A stretch of DNA of 64,000 nucleotides from Heterotrichella gracilis (taxonomy: Eukaryota > Sar > Xanthophyceae > Tribonematales > Xanthonemataceae), in the NCBI GenBank assembly GCA_032358255.1, contig JAULBX010004110.1:62001-126000 (forward strand), given 5' to 3'. The notes beneath the pieces are model-generated. The model ran no database searches and was not told the origin of the DNA. It worked only from the letters and a program-made list of their open reading frames with translations. Shown here piece by piece: positions 7,990 to 18,778 of the stretch. A program made the position numbers and the translations under genes. The stretch's first letter is position 1. The number at the start of each line of letters is the position of its first letter.

Positions 7990-9624
7990 ATGAATTTAAT
8001 ACATAAACGAATGAAAAAAACAAATGGTTTACCCGGCGCAAAATTTACACTTGTTCTGCTCCTCCTGATTAGCTTTCAATTCAACGGAATTGCTCAGAGT
8101 CTGAATGCAGGCAAATACATCACAACAGCAAGTGGTTTAAAATATAAGATCCTCAAAAAAGGAAAAGGAGCCAAAGCTAAAAGTCAATACCGTCTTTTCA
8201 TTAACTATGTGAGTAAAATAAACACGGACTCCATTGTTTTTGATTCTAATCCAGAAAAGGGGAAACCATATGCCTTTATTTTAGGAGAAGAGGAAGGGTT
8301 AAAGGGATGGGATGAGGCACTGGCACTTCTAAATGTGGGAGATAGCGCCCATTTTATTATTCCATCTTCCTTAGCATATGGTTCAAAAAAAATTGGAAAA
8401 ATCCCAGCCAACAGTTCTGTTCAATTTTATGTAAAACTAATAACTCAGCAACAAGCTTATTTTGCAACAGAAAAGAAAGATAGTGTGATGTTACAAGGGG
8501 TGAAAAAATACTTAGTACAAGCATCCACACAAGAAACAGTTAAACCTTATGAATTGGTAAGTATGAATTTTACCGGCTACATTCTAAATGCAGAAGGAAA
8601 AAAACGGATATTCCAATCTTCTTTGAGTAACAGTAATAAAGCCATATTTCAGTTAGGTGTTGGAAGAATGGTAAGAGGACTCGATATAGGTATTGCCAGT
8701 ATGCGGGTTGGTGAAAAGGCAACTTTCATTATTCCACCGGATCTTGGTTTTGGTTCTGAAAAAAACGGCATCATTCCGGCCAATTCTACGCTGTATTATG
8801 ACATTGAAGTATTAAGTTCAAAAGATCCGTTTTTCCATGCTACCACTAATGATACCATTTATGACAAAAGCGGAATTAAGTTAGTGAAGATCTTATCGGC
8901 AGAAGGAGAAAAAATAACAACAGATAAAGTAGTTACCCTGCATTGTTTGAATTACTTTATGGATTCGCTTGGGCATCGCATTATTTTCAGCAGTACCTAT
9001 GAAAATAATCAGCCCATGATCGTGCGTTGCGGTTCTAAATCCGGATTTCCCGGTTTAAATAAAGCTATTGCTAATTTGAAAAAGGGGGAAAAGGCAACAG
9101 TGATCACACCATCGGCTTTGGCTTATGGAAAAGCAGGAAAAGGAATTGTTCCTCCAAACACCGCATTGATGCATGATGTAGAGATCCTTGATATCAAAGC
9201 ATATCCCTTTTTTAATACCAATGGAAAAGATACTGTGAAAACACTCACAGGATTAAAGTATGTTGTGGTGAATACCTACAGTGGAAGTGTTGCCGGAACG
9301 AATGATGAAGTAGGGGTAGCATATACCGGATTTGTGATGGATAGTTTGGGAAATAAACTTATTTTTGATACCTCAAGAGAGAATGGACGTTTGCTTGATT
9401 TTACATTAGGACAAGAATCTATGATCAAAGGAATGGATGAAGGGGTGCATGGTATGGCTGTTGGAGATGCAAGACGTTTGATCGTGCCATATGAATTAGC
9501 ATACGGAGAGAAGGGAGTTCCGGAGGCAGGTATACCGGCCAAAACAGATCTTTATTTTGATATTGAACTCGTACGATTAAAATTAAAAACCACTGAAAAT
9601 CCAAACACTAACCAATCAAATTAA
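7990..9624 (+). CDS. Four-domain FKBP-type peptidyl-prolyl isomerase, exported
   Basis: The signal peptide fits a start at the second ATG (8011: MKKTNGLPG, hydrophobic stretch, then FNGIAQ). Four FKBP domains follow in tandem, each with a KG(W/L/M)(D/N)...(L/M)..G(D/E) block and a P..L(A/G)(Y/F)G....IP.N/K (or VPPN) block: GWDEALALLNVGD with LAYGSKKIGKIPAN; GLDIGIASMRVGE with LGFGSEKNGIIPAN; GLNKAIANLKKGE with LAYGKAGKGIVPPN; and GMDEGVHGMAVGD with LAYGEKGVPEAGIPAK. It would speed proline isomerisation during folding of exported proteins. Its place between usher-like and chaperone-like genes (6 and 12 base gaps) suggests service to the fibre subunits. Four tandem FKBP domains in one exported protein is unusual. 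No lipobox is visible, so it is probably periplasmic. Confidence 0.85.
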   Translation: MNLIHKRMKKTNGLPGAKFTLVLLLLISFQFNGIAQSLNAGKYITTASGLKYKILKKGKGAKAKSQYRLFINYVSKINTDSIVFDSNPEKGKPYAFILGEEEGLKGWDEALALLNVGDSAHFIIPSSLAYGSKKIGKIPANSSVQFYVKLITQQQAYFATEKKDSVMLQGVKKYLVQASTQETVKPYELVSMNFTGYILNAEGKKRIFQSSLSNSNKAIFQLGVGRMVRGLDIGIASMRVGEKATFIIPPDLGFGSEKNGIIPANSTLYYDIEVLSSKDPFFHATTNDTIYDKSGIKLVKILSAEGEKITTDKVVTLHCLNYFMDSLGHRIIFSSTYENNQPMIVRCGSKSGFPGLNKAIANLKKGEKATVITPSALAYGKAGKGIVPPNTALMHDVEILDIKAYPFFNTNGKDTVKTLTGLKYVVVNTYSGSVAGTNDEVGVAYTGFVMDSLGNKLIFDTSRENGRLLDFTLGQESMIKGMDEGVHGMAVGDARRLIVPYELAYGEKGVPEAGIPAKTDLYFDIELVRLKLKTTENPNTNQSN

Positions 9625-9636
9625 TAGCATTGAATT

Positions 9637-10530
9637 ATGAAAAATAAATTTGTTTACAGTTTACTTATGGTTGCTGCTCTAAAAAGCAATGCCATTTTCG
9701 CACAAAAGAGTGATAGTTTAGCTAAGCCGCAACTAAATGTTACTGACGCTCAATCGTCACCTGAAAGTGGTATAGCGGTATCGCCTTCTACCCTCAGGTT
9801 TAATGCAAAACCAGGTACAAGTCAGGTAAAAACCATAAAAATTACAAATGATACTAAACGTAAAATCAGCTTTCAAGTCTCTTTCCAAGATGTAGGAATT
9901 GATAAGTCCGGAAAGCAAGAGGTGGCAGTGAAAGGTGATTTTAGACATTCACTTTCGAAATACCTCATTGTGAGCCCCATGTTTATTGAATTAGAGCCTC
10001 GTGAATCAAAGGTGGTAACGGTAACAGCCGACATTCCTCAGGGTGATTCTTCTGCCATTGCTATGTGGACCACCTTGGTAATTGATCAAATGAAAGACAG
10101 AGGCAAATTAGAAGTTCCAAATGCCAATAATAATACCATTGGTTTAGGTATAAATGCCGGAATTGGTTTTGGTGTGAGTGTTTACCAAAATCCACCAAAT
10201 GTAAGTGTGAATAATGTTGAAATTACCCAGTTGCAGTTTGAAAAAGCCGCTCCAGCCAATAAACTAATCAATACCTTAACCATGGGTGTAAAAAACACCG
10301 GTGATGGCATTGGCTACTGTTTGTATTACATTGAATTAACTAATTTGGTGAGTGGTAAACAAAGCAAATTAAAGGTTAAACAGTTTGGAATTTTACCGGG
10401 GTATTCAAAGGAAATAAAATTTGATCTTCCAAAAGAATTAGTGAAAGGAAAATATTCCGGACTGGCCGTGCTTGATTTTGGCGATAAAGACGTTTTACAA
10501 ACGGCTGAAATTGATTTTACGATCGACTAG
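9637..10530 (+). CDS. PapD-like periplasmic chaperone
   Basis: The 297-residue protein has a signal peptide (cut near AIFAQ). Residues about 45-175 show the fimbrial-chaperone N-domain order: a GIAVSPSTLRFNAKPG strand, KTIKITNDTKRKISFQVS, a central KYLIVSPMFIELEPRESKVV (pattern sP....L.P...q.v), then an acidic linker and a second beta-sandwich to the end with NTLTMGVKNTGDGIGYCL and YSGLAVLDF. In PapD-type chaperones such two-Ig folds cap subunits by donor-strand complementation before handing them to an usher. It is the last gene of the operon. An alternative is a generic surface-layer or WxL-type protein, but the two-domain shape and neighbours favour a chaperone. Confidence 0.68.
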   Translation: MKNKFVYSLLMVAALKSNAIFAQKSDSLAKPQLNVTDAQSSPESGIAVSPSTLRFNAKPGTSQVKTIKITNDTKRKISFQVSFQDVGIDKSGKQEVAVKGDFRHSLSKYLIVSPMFIELEPRESKVVTVTADIPQGDSSAIAMWTTLVIDQMKDRGKLEVPNANNNTIGLGINAGIGFGVSVYQNPPNVSVNNVEITQLQFEKAAPANKLINTLTMGVKNTGDGIGYCLYYIELTNLVSGKQSKLKVKQFGILPGYSKEIKFDLPKELVKGKYSGLAVLDFGDKDVLQTAEIDFTID

Positions 10531-10817
10531 TTTGCAGAGTTTCATTTTCCTGGTATACTTTAGTTTGAAACCAAATCATTACATTCAGCTATTCTCTCTG
10601 TTTCATTAGTTTGTTCTGATACAATTTTCATTTCAAAAGATCTTTCGCTTGAACATCCTTTTGAACGTTCAGGTGAATTGAACGAATGTTTATTCAAAAA
10701 AAAGGCTTAATAAAAATAAACCTGACCATTCATTACCATTTTTCTTAAGAACAAATCTTAATTAAATGAAGAAATTCAAGTGGAATTTAAAAACTTAGAA
10801 TAAGCAAGAACGATTGA

Positions 10818-11618
10818 TTATGCAATTAAACGTGTCGATTCAGGATTCGATCCCTCATTTAAAGGCGCTGGTATAAATGGACTCTCGATAATTGATAAGA
10901 TGTGTTCTTTGCTCAGGTTATATTTTTTAAGGAGGGACTTTATTTTTGGATTAAAAGTAACAAGTTCCATGTTTTCTATGGTGTTTTGAAAAAGGGATGC
11001 TTGCGACGGATGTATCTTAAAAAGTAAATGATTATTGGGCTTTATGTTTTGAATCCAAATGTGATCAGACAGATCTTGAAGATACATTACTTTTAGTTGC
11101 TTGTTTGGGCTTTTTTCTATACTCTTTTTTGATTGAAGTATGATTGAGCTGTGATAGTCCAATAAGTTAGGTTCATTTAAAAATAACATGCGTTCGATCT
11201 TACTTGTTTGCTCGCAATTGTAATTGAGTATATCTGCTGTCAGATAAATGGCTGTCCTCAATTCAGAGTTTTTTTGTTGGGAGTTCACTTTCATAAGTCG
11301 TAACAAAAGTGTGATAAAAACCAAATGTTGTTCCGAACTTAAACGCTGAAGTAGAATTTCTGCCATTGATTTAATATTCGACTGCCATTTTGAACTTAAC
11401 CATTTACTTTTAGAAACATCGCTGACCTTAGGTGAAAAAAAACCTCCGGATTGAACTTTGACAGAGTTTTTTGTATTCTCTATTGAATCCAACAGTGCTA
11501 GAAGTCCGGTGTGCTGATTCTTCAGGGGATCAGGAATAAGTCTCTCACAATGAAAATACAAACTAATAAGCGTCTGAACGACTTCTGCGTTACTATATCT
11601 GTTAAGATGGTTTTTCAT
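10818..11618 (-). CDS. Uncharacterised cytoplasmic protein similar to the N-terminus of the ABC transporter at 46081
   Basis: The product has 266 residues, no signal peptide and no membrane segment. The middle (about 85-165) is helical (QRLSSEQHLVFITLLLRLM, then ELRTAIYLTADILNYN), then a short beta-rich segment (LKVMYLQDLSDHIWIQNI, then LLFKIHPSQASLFQNTI). The transporter encoded at 46081 shows the same order: KTLAQKQKAIVLIRLLEFF and TAAEVFKIEKTEF, then CKFIYLKSIHIVILKYH and TIYLFPQGSTLRF. I infer a shared two-part regulatory module resembling TerB-like helices plus an FHA-like beta fold. It lies 286 bases past the end of the chemotaxis operon on the same strand, so it may be transcribed with it or separately. 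Function unknown. Confidence 0.6.
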   Translation of the reverse strand: MKNHLNRYSNAEVVQTLISLYFHCERLIPDPLKNQHTGLLALLDSIENTKNSVKVQSGGFFSPKVSDVSKSKWLSSKWQSNIKSMAEILLQRLSSEQHLVFITLLLRLMKVNSQQKNSELRTAIYLTADILNYNCEQTSKIERMLFLNEPNLLDYHSSIILQSKKSIEKSPNKQLKVMYLQDLSDHIWIQNIKPNNHLLFKIHPSQASLFQNTIENMELVTFNPKIKSLLKKYNLSKEHILSIIESPFIPAPLNEGSNPESTRLIA

Positions 11619-11904
11619 TTAGGTTTTACAATTTGGTGCAGTAAGCTGTGTTCTGATCTTTTCAGATTGTTAAATCGAACTTGGTGATTTTAGTCCAAAA
11701 ACGGAATAGCCTCAATTGAATCCTTAGCAAGTCCAAAACAATTTCTATTCCTAAAAATGGATGAAAGGTGAAATTCTTTCAAAGGAAGTGAAGGTAAATT
11801 TCAAATCAATTATGTCGCACTATACCACTCGAACCTTTCAAGAGATTTATGTTTTGCAATGCAGTGTTCAACAATCGCAAGCCTTTTTAAGATCAGTACC
11901 TAAT

Positions 11905-12522
11905 TCAATTTTGAAGTTGCAAATTAGCCTGATTGCTGGCGTATTCTTTAATACTAGTCATAAACTTAGAATCGAAGAACCAAACAAATTCAGGCGAAAA
12001 GTCGAAATCTGTGGACGTGAATTTTGTTTTGAAATTAATGATGTACATGTCTTTTTCAAGATTGCTGTTCATCAATTCTTTTAATTCAAGCTCATTTACT
12101 AATTTTAGGTCAGGTACTCCGCCATAAATTTTATGTTTCAACAGATTGGATAATTCTGTGATCACAGAAGCAGAAATGATATTGTCTACTTCCAGCATGA
12201 TGGCATCATTCATCACAGCTGCCAGTTCAGGATTATTTTTGATTTCAACAGAAAGGGCAATTTCCCTTAACTTATTAGCTTCTTCTTCTGAAAATACCAA
12301 ATAACAGATTCCTTTCACATCTCCAATCACTTCTGTGGTGAGCAGGTGGATGTTATTTCCGGTTTTGATCGGATATTCTAATATTTCGTTCAATTCAAAA
12401 TTTAATTCTTTTATGCCGAGATCTTCTTGCATAAAAAAAGACAGTGACTCCGCCGCTTTCAATAAGCCTTTTCTAACAATGTCGGAGGCAACAATCTGTT
12501 CATTTGATGTAAGTTTTTCCAT
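11905..12522 (-). CDS. cheC: CheC-family CheY-phosphate phosphatase
   Basis: The 205-residue protein carries the CheC/CheX/FliY active-site pattern once, near its centre: an E-x2-N (LEVDN) and, exactly 22 residues after that Asn, a Pro in YGGVPDL. In this family the Glu and Asn dephosphorylate CheY-P. Classical CheC has two such sites; only this one is evident. CheD, whose usual partner is CheC, is in the same operon, which supports CheC over CheX. It is the last gene of the transcript, 53 bases after a CheY gene. Confidence 0.82.
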   Translation of the reverse strand: MEKLTSNEQIVASDIVRKGLLKAAESLSFFMQEDLGIKELNFELNEILEYPIKTGNNIHLLTTEVIGDVKGICYLVFSEEEANKLREIALSVEIKNNPELAAVMNDAIMLEVDNIISASVITELSNLLKHKIYGGVPDLKLVNELELKELMNSNLEKDMYIINFKTKFTSTDFDFSPEFVWFFDSKFMTSIKEYASNQANLQLQN

Positions 12523-12575
12523 ACGTGTTTTTTATTGTGTTTTTTAACCGAGTTTTTGCAAACTCTTTTTTATTC

Positions 12576-12935
12576 TTAGTGCAAATTGGCCATGCGTTCG
12601 ATCAGAACTTCATTTGTAAAAGGTTTTACCAGGTAATCATCTGCACCAGATCTACGGCATTCTTCAATGATAGAATCCTGACCAACAGCGCTTATCATAA
12701 TGATTTTGGAAAGAAGTTCTTCTCTTCTTAGTTCTTTGATAATGTCTACACCTAACATATCAGGTAAAATATTATCCATGGTGATAATTTCAGGTTTAAG
12801 GTCAAGTGCCATTTCGATCCCTTGATCGCCATTGGCCGCTTCTCCAATAATTTCATACTTTCCGCTTTTTACGAGTGCGGCTTTAATTGATTGTCTCATG
12901 AACATTGAATCGTCAACGATTAGTACTCTTTTCAT
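12576..12935 (-). CDS. cheY: CheY-type single-domain response regulator
   Basis: The 119 residues form one receiver domain: acidic pair in LIVDDS, phosphoacceptor Asp54 in ITMDN, the Ser in MISAVGQ at the Thr/Ser position, and Lys in LVKPF. No output domain. It lies five bases after cheB and upstream of the CheC gene, so it is the likely substrate of that phosphatase. The window has a second CheY at 21330, so one may be the output regulator and one a phosphate sink. Which is which is not visible. Confidence 0.9.
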   Translation of the reverse strand: MKRVLIVDDSMFMRQSIKAALVKSGKYEIIGEAANGDQGIEMALDLKPEIITMDNILPDMLGVDIIKELRREELLSKIIMISAVGQDSIIEECRRSGADDYLVKPFTNEVLIERMANLH

Positions 12936-12940
12936 AGTGT

Positions 12941-14489
<1,549 letters not shown>

Positions 14490-14490
<1 letters not shown>

Positions 14491-15374
14491 TAGAACGTTG
14501 CCGAATCAAGATCGTCAAACAAAAAATCATTTCCGTCATTTGAAAAGGTCAGGTCAGACAATTCTATTTCGGGCGCTTGCTGAATGCAGATCATAAATTG
14601 GCTGCCTTTTTGAGGTTCGCTAATTACTTCTATGGTTCCATTGATCATATCTAAAAGTGCTTTACAAACACTTAGGCCAAGGCCATGTCCGGCATAAAAT
14701 TTTGTCGAACCTTCATCACCTTGACGAAAACGATCAAAAATAAGTTTGAGGTTTTCTTCGGTAATACCTATGCCATTGTCCTTAAAACTCAAGCAGACAT
14801 GATCTTTGCACAATTCGATATTCACTTCGATTTGCCCACCTTCGTTACTGAATTGTATCGCATTGGCAAGTATATTGCTCACTATTAAATGAAATTTTTC
14901 AGGATCCGTAGTAAACATGTTATCTGAATCTTTTGACTCCGATAAGCTTACAGTAATTTTCTTTTTTTCAAGAATATGATTAAAAGAGTGAATGATGTTT
15001 TGGGTGAGCGATGTAATATTAACACTTGCAAAAGAGAGTCCAATATCTCCGGCTTCGATTTCAGCGGAAAAAAGAACATTGCGTAATTGAAAATCGAGAT
15101 TAAAAATTTCGGAATGAATAAGATTGGCGAACCTTTTAATTTGTTCCGGTTTAAACTCGCCGGTGGCAATGTTCTTTGACAATTCAAGTACCGATGCCAA
15201 TGGATTATTGATCTCATTACGAATATTTGAAAGGAAATTGCTTTTCAAATTCTCGGAGTTTAAAAGTTTAGAGTTAACCTTGTCAAGTTGATGACGAAGT
15301 TGTGTTTTCTCCATGATCAAACGCTCTTGGTGCTGATCATCCTTTAATTCGTGTGTGCTTGTATGCGTTGCCAT
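14490..15374 (-). CDS. Histidine-kinase-like protein lacking the phosphoacceptor histidine
   Basis: The 294-residue protein has no transmembrane or sensor domain. Residues about 20-45 form a coiled coil leading to a HisKA-type helix reading FLSNIRNEINNPL, where active kinases have N-x-x-H-E-I-R-x-P-L: the His is replaced by Asn (codon AAT, read on the minus strand near 15218). The HATPase domain is intact: ILANAIQF (N box), FKDNGIGI (G1), FDRFRQG (F box) and GHGLGLSVCKAL (G2). It could bind ATP but not autophosphorylate at the usual site. It may be a regulator or phosphatase, or phosphorylate in trans. The acidic C-terminal tail (DGNDFLFDDLDSATF) is unusual. Genes on both sides overlap or nearly touch it. 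Confidence 0.85.
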
Positions 15375-15399
15375 TTAAATGTGGTTAGAATATGTTTAT

Positions 15400-16251
15400 T
15401 TATTTTTTAATGTAGATGGTTGGCTTTAATTGTTTTAATGGAACATTAATGCCGGTAATTGACTCTGAATGCCCAAGCAAGAAGTAGCCGTTTGGCTTTA
15501 AGTGTCTGCATAATTTATTGATGACACTTTCTTGAGTTGGTCTGTCAAAATAAATGAGTACGTTTCTGCAGAAAATAATATCGAATGTTTCTTGAATTTT
15601 GTAAGATGGGTCCATTAAATTGAGACGTTGGAAGCGGGCTTTATTTTTTAGATGGTCAATTACTTTAACAGTGGGATTTTCCCTTTCCTTGCTTCTTAAG
15701 AAATATTTCTTTTTGATGTTTAGAGGAATGTTCGCCACTCTGTCTTCGGTATAGATCGCGTTTTTTGCTTTTAAAAGGATGCGTGTGGATATATCGGTTC
15801 CAAAAATTGAATAGTCCAGCTTTTGAGTCGAGCTTTGAAACTCTTCCATGGTGATAGCAATGGTATAGGCTTCCTCTCCGCTAGAACAGGCGGAGCTCCA
15901 TATTTTGATCGGCTCGTGATTATTGACCTTAACAAGTTCGGGTAATATATGACTGGTCATATAATCAAAGTGTAAGGACTCTCTGAAGAAATCTGTTTTG
16001 TTGGTCGAAACCACATCGATCATATGAACAATTTCGGTCTCGTCTCCACTTCCGGATAAAGCGTAGTCACAATAATCTTTAAAATTATCTATTTTAGTTT
16101 CTCTTAAACGTTGTTGTAATCTGGATTGCAACATACCTTTTTTAGCAATAGGCATTTTTATGCCGTAATTGGAATAAATAAAGTTGCTCAGTTTATTAAA
16201 GTCCTGATCACTTAGTTCTTTTATGAAATGCGATGTTTCTGCTTTCAGCAT
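15400..16251 (-). CDS. cheR: Chemotaxis methyltransferase CheR
   Basis: The 283 residues start with the helical CheR N-domain (SDQDFNKLSNFIYSNYGI, then MLQSRLQQRL). The SAM-dependent methyltransferase domain follows with NKTDFFRE, the SAM loop IWSSACSSGEEAYTIAI, GTDIS, and FDIIFCRNVLIYF. CheR methylates receptor glutamates, opposing CheB. It is 25 bases upstream of the kinase-like gene and 84 bases after the small gene at 16336, with a hairpin in that gap. Confidence 0.95.
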   Translation of the reverse strand: MLKAETSHFIKELSDQDFNKLSNFIYSNYGIKMPIAKKGMLQSRLQQRLRETKIDNFKDYCDYALSGSGDETEIVHMIDVVSTNKTDFFRESLHFDYMTSHILPELVKVNNHEPIKIWSSACSSGEEAYTIAITMEEFQSSTQKLDYSIFGTDISTRILLKAKNAIYTEDRVANIPLNIKKKYFLRSKERENPTVKVIDHLKNKARFQRLNLMDPSYKIQETFDIIFCRNVLIYFDRPTQESVINKLCRHLKPNGYFLLGHSESITGINVPLKQLKPTIYIKK

Positions 16252-16303
16252 TTTACAATGTTTTTTAGAAAAAATTTTGAATGTGCTTTTTTGTTAAGTA
16301 AAC

Positions 16304-16328
16304 TCCTTAAGAATTTAAGGAGTTTTTT
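16304..16328. terminator. Hairpin between the 49-aa gene and cheR
   Basis: ACTCCTTAA and TTAAGGAGT flank a short loop, with a T6 tract on the plus strand and only a TTT on the minus strand. Minus-strand transcripts from the 16547 promoter pass it before cheR. It could attenuate them, giving more small-protein mRNA than chemotaxis mRNA, or be a processing site. Confidence 0.5.
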
Positions 16329-16335
16329 AAACTCT

Positions 16336-16485
16336 TTAGTTAACTTCAGAAGCCTTAGGGTATTTTGACAACCAGGTCATTAAACTCTCCTTTGTTCTTA
16401 CGGTAATAACTGTTTTGTGATCGATTCGGAGTTTGGTTAAATAGGTTCTTCCTTTAATTTCCACACGTTTTGCGATGGTTCTCAT
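16336..16485 (-). CDS. 49-aa protein of a small family, paired with the 57-aa protein at 25545
   Basis: Too short for ordinary gene calling, but supported by a paralogue. The proteins share EIKG(R/K)TYLTKLRID, TVITVRT.ESL, a Trp, SK(Y/F)P.A and an identical EVN end. The start is the ATG at 16485, about 65 bases after the predicted transcription start of the 16547 promoter. The protein is basic with no signal peptide and probably forms a few beta-strands and one helix. Both members are the first gene after a CCCTTAG promoter; this one heads the cheR-cheC transcript. Function unknown. Confidence 0.8.
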   Translation of the reverse strand: MRTIAKRVEIKGRTYLTKLRIDHKTVITVRTKESLMTWLSKYPKASEVN

Positions 16486-16539
16486 GTTTTAAAATTTTAT
16501 TGGTTTGTATAAAAAAAATAGTTCTCTAGTATCCGTGTA

Positions 16540-16604
16540 CAAAGATAGTTGGGCAAGGCTCGAACTATTTAGTGGGAAAGCATATATTCTCTAAGGGATT
16601 TATT
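16540..16604 (-). promoter_or_regulatory. CCCTTAG-type promoter of the cheR-cheC operon
   Basis: On the minus strand CCCTTAG starts at 16597, preceded by TAAATAAAT. TATCTTTG, a perfect TAnnTTTG, starts at 16547, a spacing of exactly 50. The second TTAG is degenerate here (ATAT). Predicted transcription start is about 16536. Confidence 0.85.
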
Positions 16605-16841
16605 TAAAATACTGAAAGCGGCCTAAATTCGCCACTTAGAGGAACTTTTTGTTCTTTTTTAATTATATCATTTAAACGTCTTTAGGCTTGTAAGGCCCAT
16701 CAATATTGGTTATTTCTGTAGAAATGAAAGATCGAATGTGTGTTTTAATGAGACTAAGCATAAGTCTTTGGTATGATAAGTGTTTACGATAAAGACAGGA
16801 ACCTGTTATCTGAACAGCGGGAAAAATGGATCGCTTCTATT

Positions 16842-16872
16842 CAACAACACCTGAAATTAATAGGTGTTGTTG
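16842..16872. repeat. Perfect inverted repeat between divergent ends
   Basis: CAACAACACCT and AGGTGTTGTTG lie around a nine-base AT loop. It follows the MCP terminator on the minus strand, without its own T tract in that direction. It may be a second hairpin protecting the mRNA end, or a plus-strand terminator, since A and not T follows there. Confidence 0.55.
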
Positions 16873-16874
16873 AA

Positions 16875-16908
16875 CAAAAAAAAGAGGCTGGCTTTTGGGC
16901 CAACCTCT
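16875..16908 (-). terminator. Intrinsic terminator of the MCP-CheW-CheA operon
   Basis: On the minus strand AGAGGTTGGC pairs with GCCAGCCTCT (one mismatch) around a short loop and continues into T8. It lies about 20 bases after the MCP stop codon. Confidence 0.88.
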
Positions 16909-16929
16909 CGTTTGAAGGAAGAAAAACGA

Positions 16930-18729
16930 TTAGAAACTTTCGTACTCTGATTCGTTGCTAATTGAGCTTTCTAAATTGATGGTCTTTCCGGCCATAGGTT
17001 TATGAACACCGTTACTGGAAATACGTTTCATTTCTTTTGGAATGTTGCGTTTATGTTCGATTGCTTTGGTTTTGTTGGATGGTGATGATTGATTTGAAGT
17101 AACGGTAGAATCTGTCTTGAAGAAAGCGATAACCTCCGTCAAATATTTAGCCTGAGTATTTAGTTCTTCTGAACCTGCAGCCATTTCTTCAGCAGCAGCA
17201 GCGTTTTGTTGTACTACTTGATTTAGTTGTTGAATGGCATTGTTGATTTGATCAGCACCTGCATTTTGTTCAACACTCGAAGCTGTAATTTCTTGAACCA
17301 GATCAGAGGTTTTTTGAATATTTGGGACCACGGTTTTTAATAGATCACCTGATTTTTGAGCGATATCCACACTTACTGCAGACACTTCGTTAATTTCGGT
17401 TGCTGCCAATTGCGATCTTTCAGCTAATTTTCTTACTTCAGCTGCCACTACAGCAAAACCTTTTCCGTGCTCTCCGGCTCTCGCTGCTTCAACAGCCGCA
17501 TTTAAGGCAAGTAAATTAGTTTGTCTTGAGATTTCGCCAATAATAGAAATTTTAGTAGCGATGGTCTTCATTGAATCAACTGTTTTTGTTACCGCCTCAT
17601 TACTTTCAACTACATCCTTTGCAGCATTGGAAGCAATTTTTTCGGTTTGTTTCGAATTATTGGTATTTTGTTGAATGTTAGCTGCCATTTCTTCCATTGA
17701 GGAAGAAATTTCTTCTACTGAACTAGCTTGTTCTGTGGCACCTTCTGACATTTCTTGGGCAGTAGAACTCATTTGATTACTAGCAGAAGAAATATTTTGT
17801 GATGAAGTGATGATCGCTCCAACAACTTCTTTTAACTTTTCGCTCATTCTACGAAGTGAGTTTACCATTTCGCCAACTTCATCTTTTTGGTTGATTGAAA
17901 TTTCTACTGTAAGGTCTCCTCTAGAAATATTTTCAGCAAAGATAACCGCATCTTTTAATGGTCTGGCAATAATATTTGTTAATGAAATTCCAATTAATAT
18001 GGCTAGAATAACAGCAACAATGGAGGAAATGGTAATGGCAGTATTAGAGAAAGCAACTAATTCGTTAGTTGATTTTGTTGTACCTTCTACAATACTTAAA
18101 ATGTCTTTTTGTGTAGATATAATACTTTCATTGATCTTGTTGATCAATTCATCCGCAGCTTTGTCATTAGCACTCAATTCATTTGTTAACGACTCGATCT
18201 TAGCATCTAATTGAGAAAGTAACACCGAACTTTCCGGGCTGGCTGTTGAACTTTGTCTTTTTAGTTTTAATTCAACCAGTTCGTTCATAAGAACAGGTAG
18301 TTTATTCAGCATTGGTAAAATTTCTTTGTTGTGCACTTGATCGATGGAGTTGGCAAATTTTACCACCTTTTCCTTTGTTCCTGAGTAAGATTCTCCCCAT
18401 TTTTTATCAGAACCAACTTCATAGATAGCTGTAATAGCTGCATCAAAATCTGTATTTGCTGTATTAAAATAATTTTTCTGCTCTTCTACATCTTCGATTG
18501 TTTCGCTGGCTAATACTTCCATGATGATTTGTTTATCCCAAGTGAGATTATATTTTGCCTCGCTAATGTTGTCAGATAATTTGATACTCTCTGTGAGATC
18601 CTTACCTTGTTTCTCAATGTTATTTAAGATAATTATGGAGGAGATCGACACCGTTAACAGGATCAAAATGTTGATTCCAAAGACCACACCTAGTTTCCCG
18701 CTGATTTTTAAGTTTTTTAATAATTTCAT
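16930..18729 (-). CDS. Methyl-accepting chemotaxis protein with a CheR-tether-like C-terminus
   Basis: The 599-residue protein has TM1 (about 12-34, [16 protein letters not shown]), a periplasmic helical bundle of four-helix-bundle type (about 35-228), TM2 (about 230-252), HAMP (about 253-305), and the cytoplasmic signalling domain with the conserved hairpin tip near [20 protein letters not shown]. The last five residues, EYESF, match the NWETF-type CheR/CheB-binding pentapeptide except Tyr for Trp, after a flexible 60-residue linker. It is the last gene of the cheA transcript and so is probably the main receptor of this array. The ligand is unknown. Confidence 0.95.
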   Translation of the reverse strand: MKLLKNLKISGKLGVVFGINILILLTVSISSIIILNNIEKQGKDLTESIKLSDNISEAKYNLTWDKQIIMEVLASETIEDVEEQKNYFNTANTDFDAAITAIYEVGSDKKWGESYSGTKEKVVKFANSIDQVHNKEILPMLNKLPVLMNELVELKLKRQSSTASPESSVLLSQLDAKIESLTNELSANDKAADELINKINESIISTQKDILSIVEGTTKSTNELVAFSNTAITISSIVAVILAILIGISLTNIIARPLKDAVIFAENISRGDLTVEISINQKDEVGEMVNSLRRMSEKLKEVVGAIITSSQNISSASNQMSSTAQEMSEGATEQASSVEEISSSMEEMAANIQQNTNNSKQTEKIASNAAKDVVESNEAVTKTVDSMKTIATKISIIGEISRQTNLLALNAAVEAARAGEHGKGFAVVAAEVRKLAERSQLAATEINEVSAVSVDIAQKSGDLLKTVVPNIQKTSDLVQEITASSVEQNAGADQINNAIQQLNQVVQQNAAAAEEMAAGSEELNTQAKYLTEVIAFFKTDSTVTSNQSSPSNKTKAIEHKRNIPKEMKRISSNGVHKPMAGKTINLESSISNESEYESF

Positions 18730-18778
18730 GTTCGTTAATTTTATGGTTTGATTATTTTTTTTTTAATTGATTTTACAT

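Noticed and set aside
11761-12084. 107-codon plus-strand frame
   Set aside because: It runs into the CheC gene on the other strand, and its composition fits a shadow of that gene.
16773-16961. 62-codon plus-strand frame
   Set aside because: It covers two hairpins and the MCP terminator and overlaps the MCP 3' end; no motif or promoter supports it.
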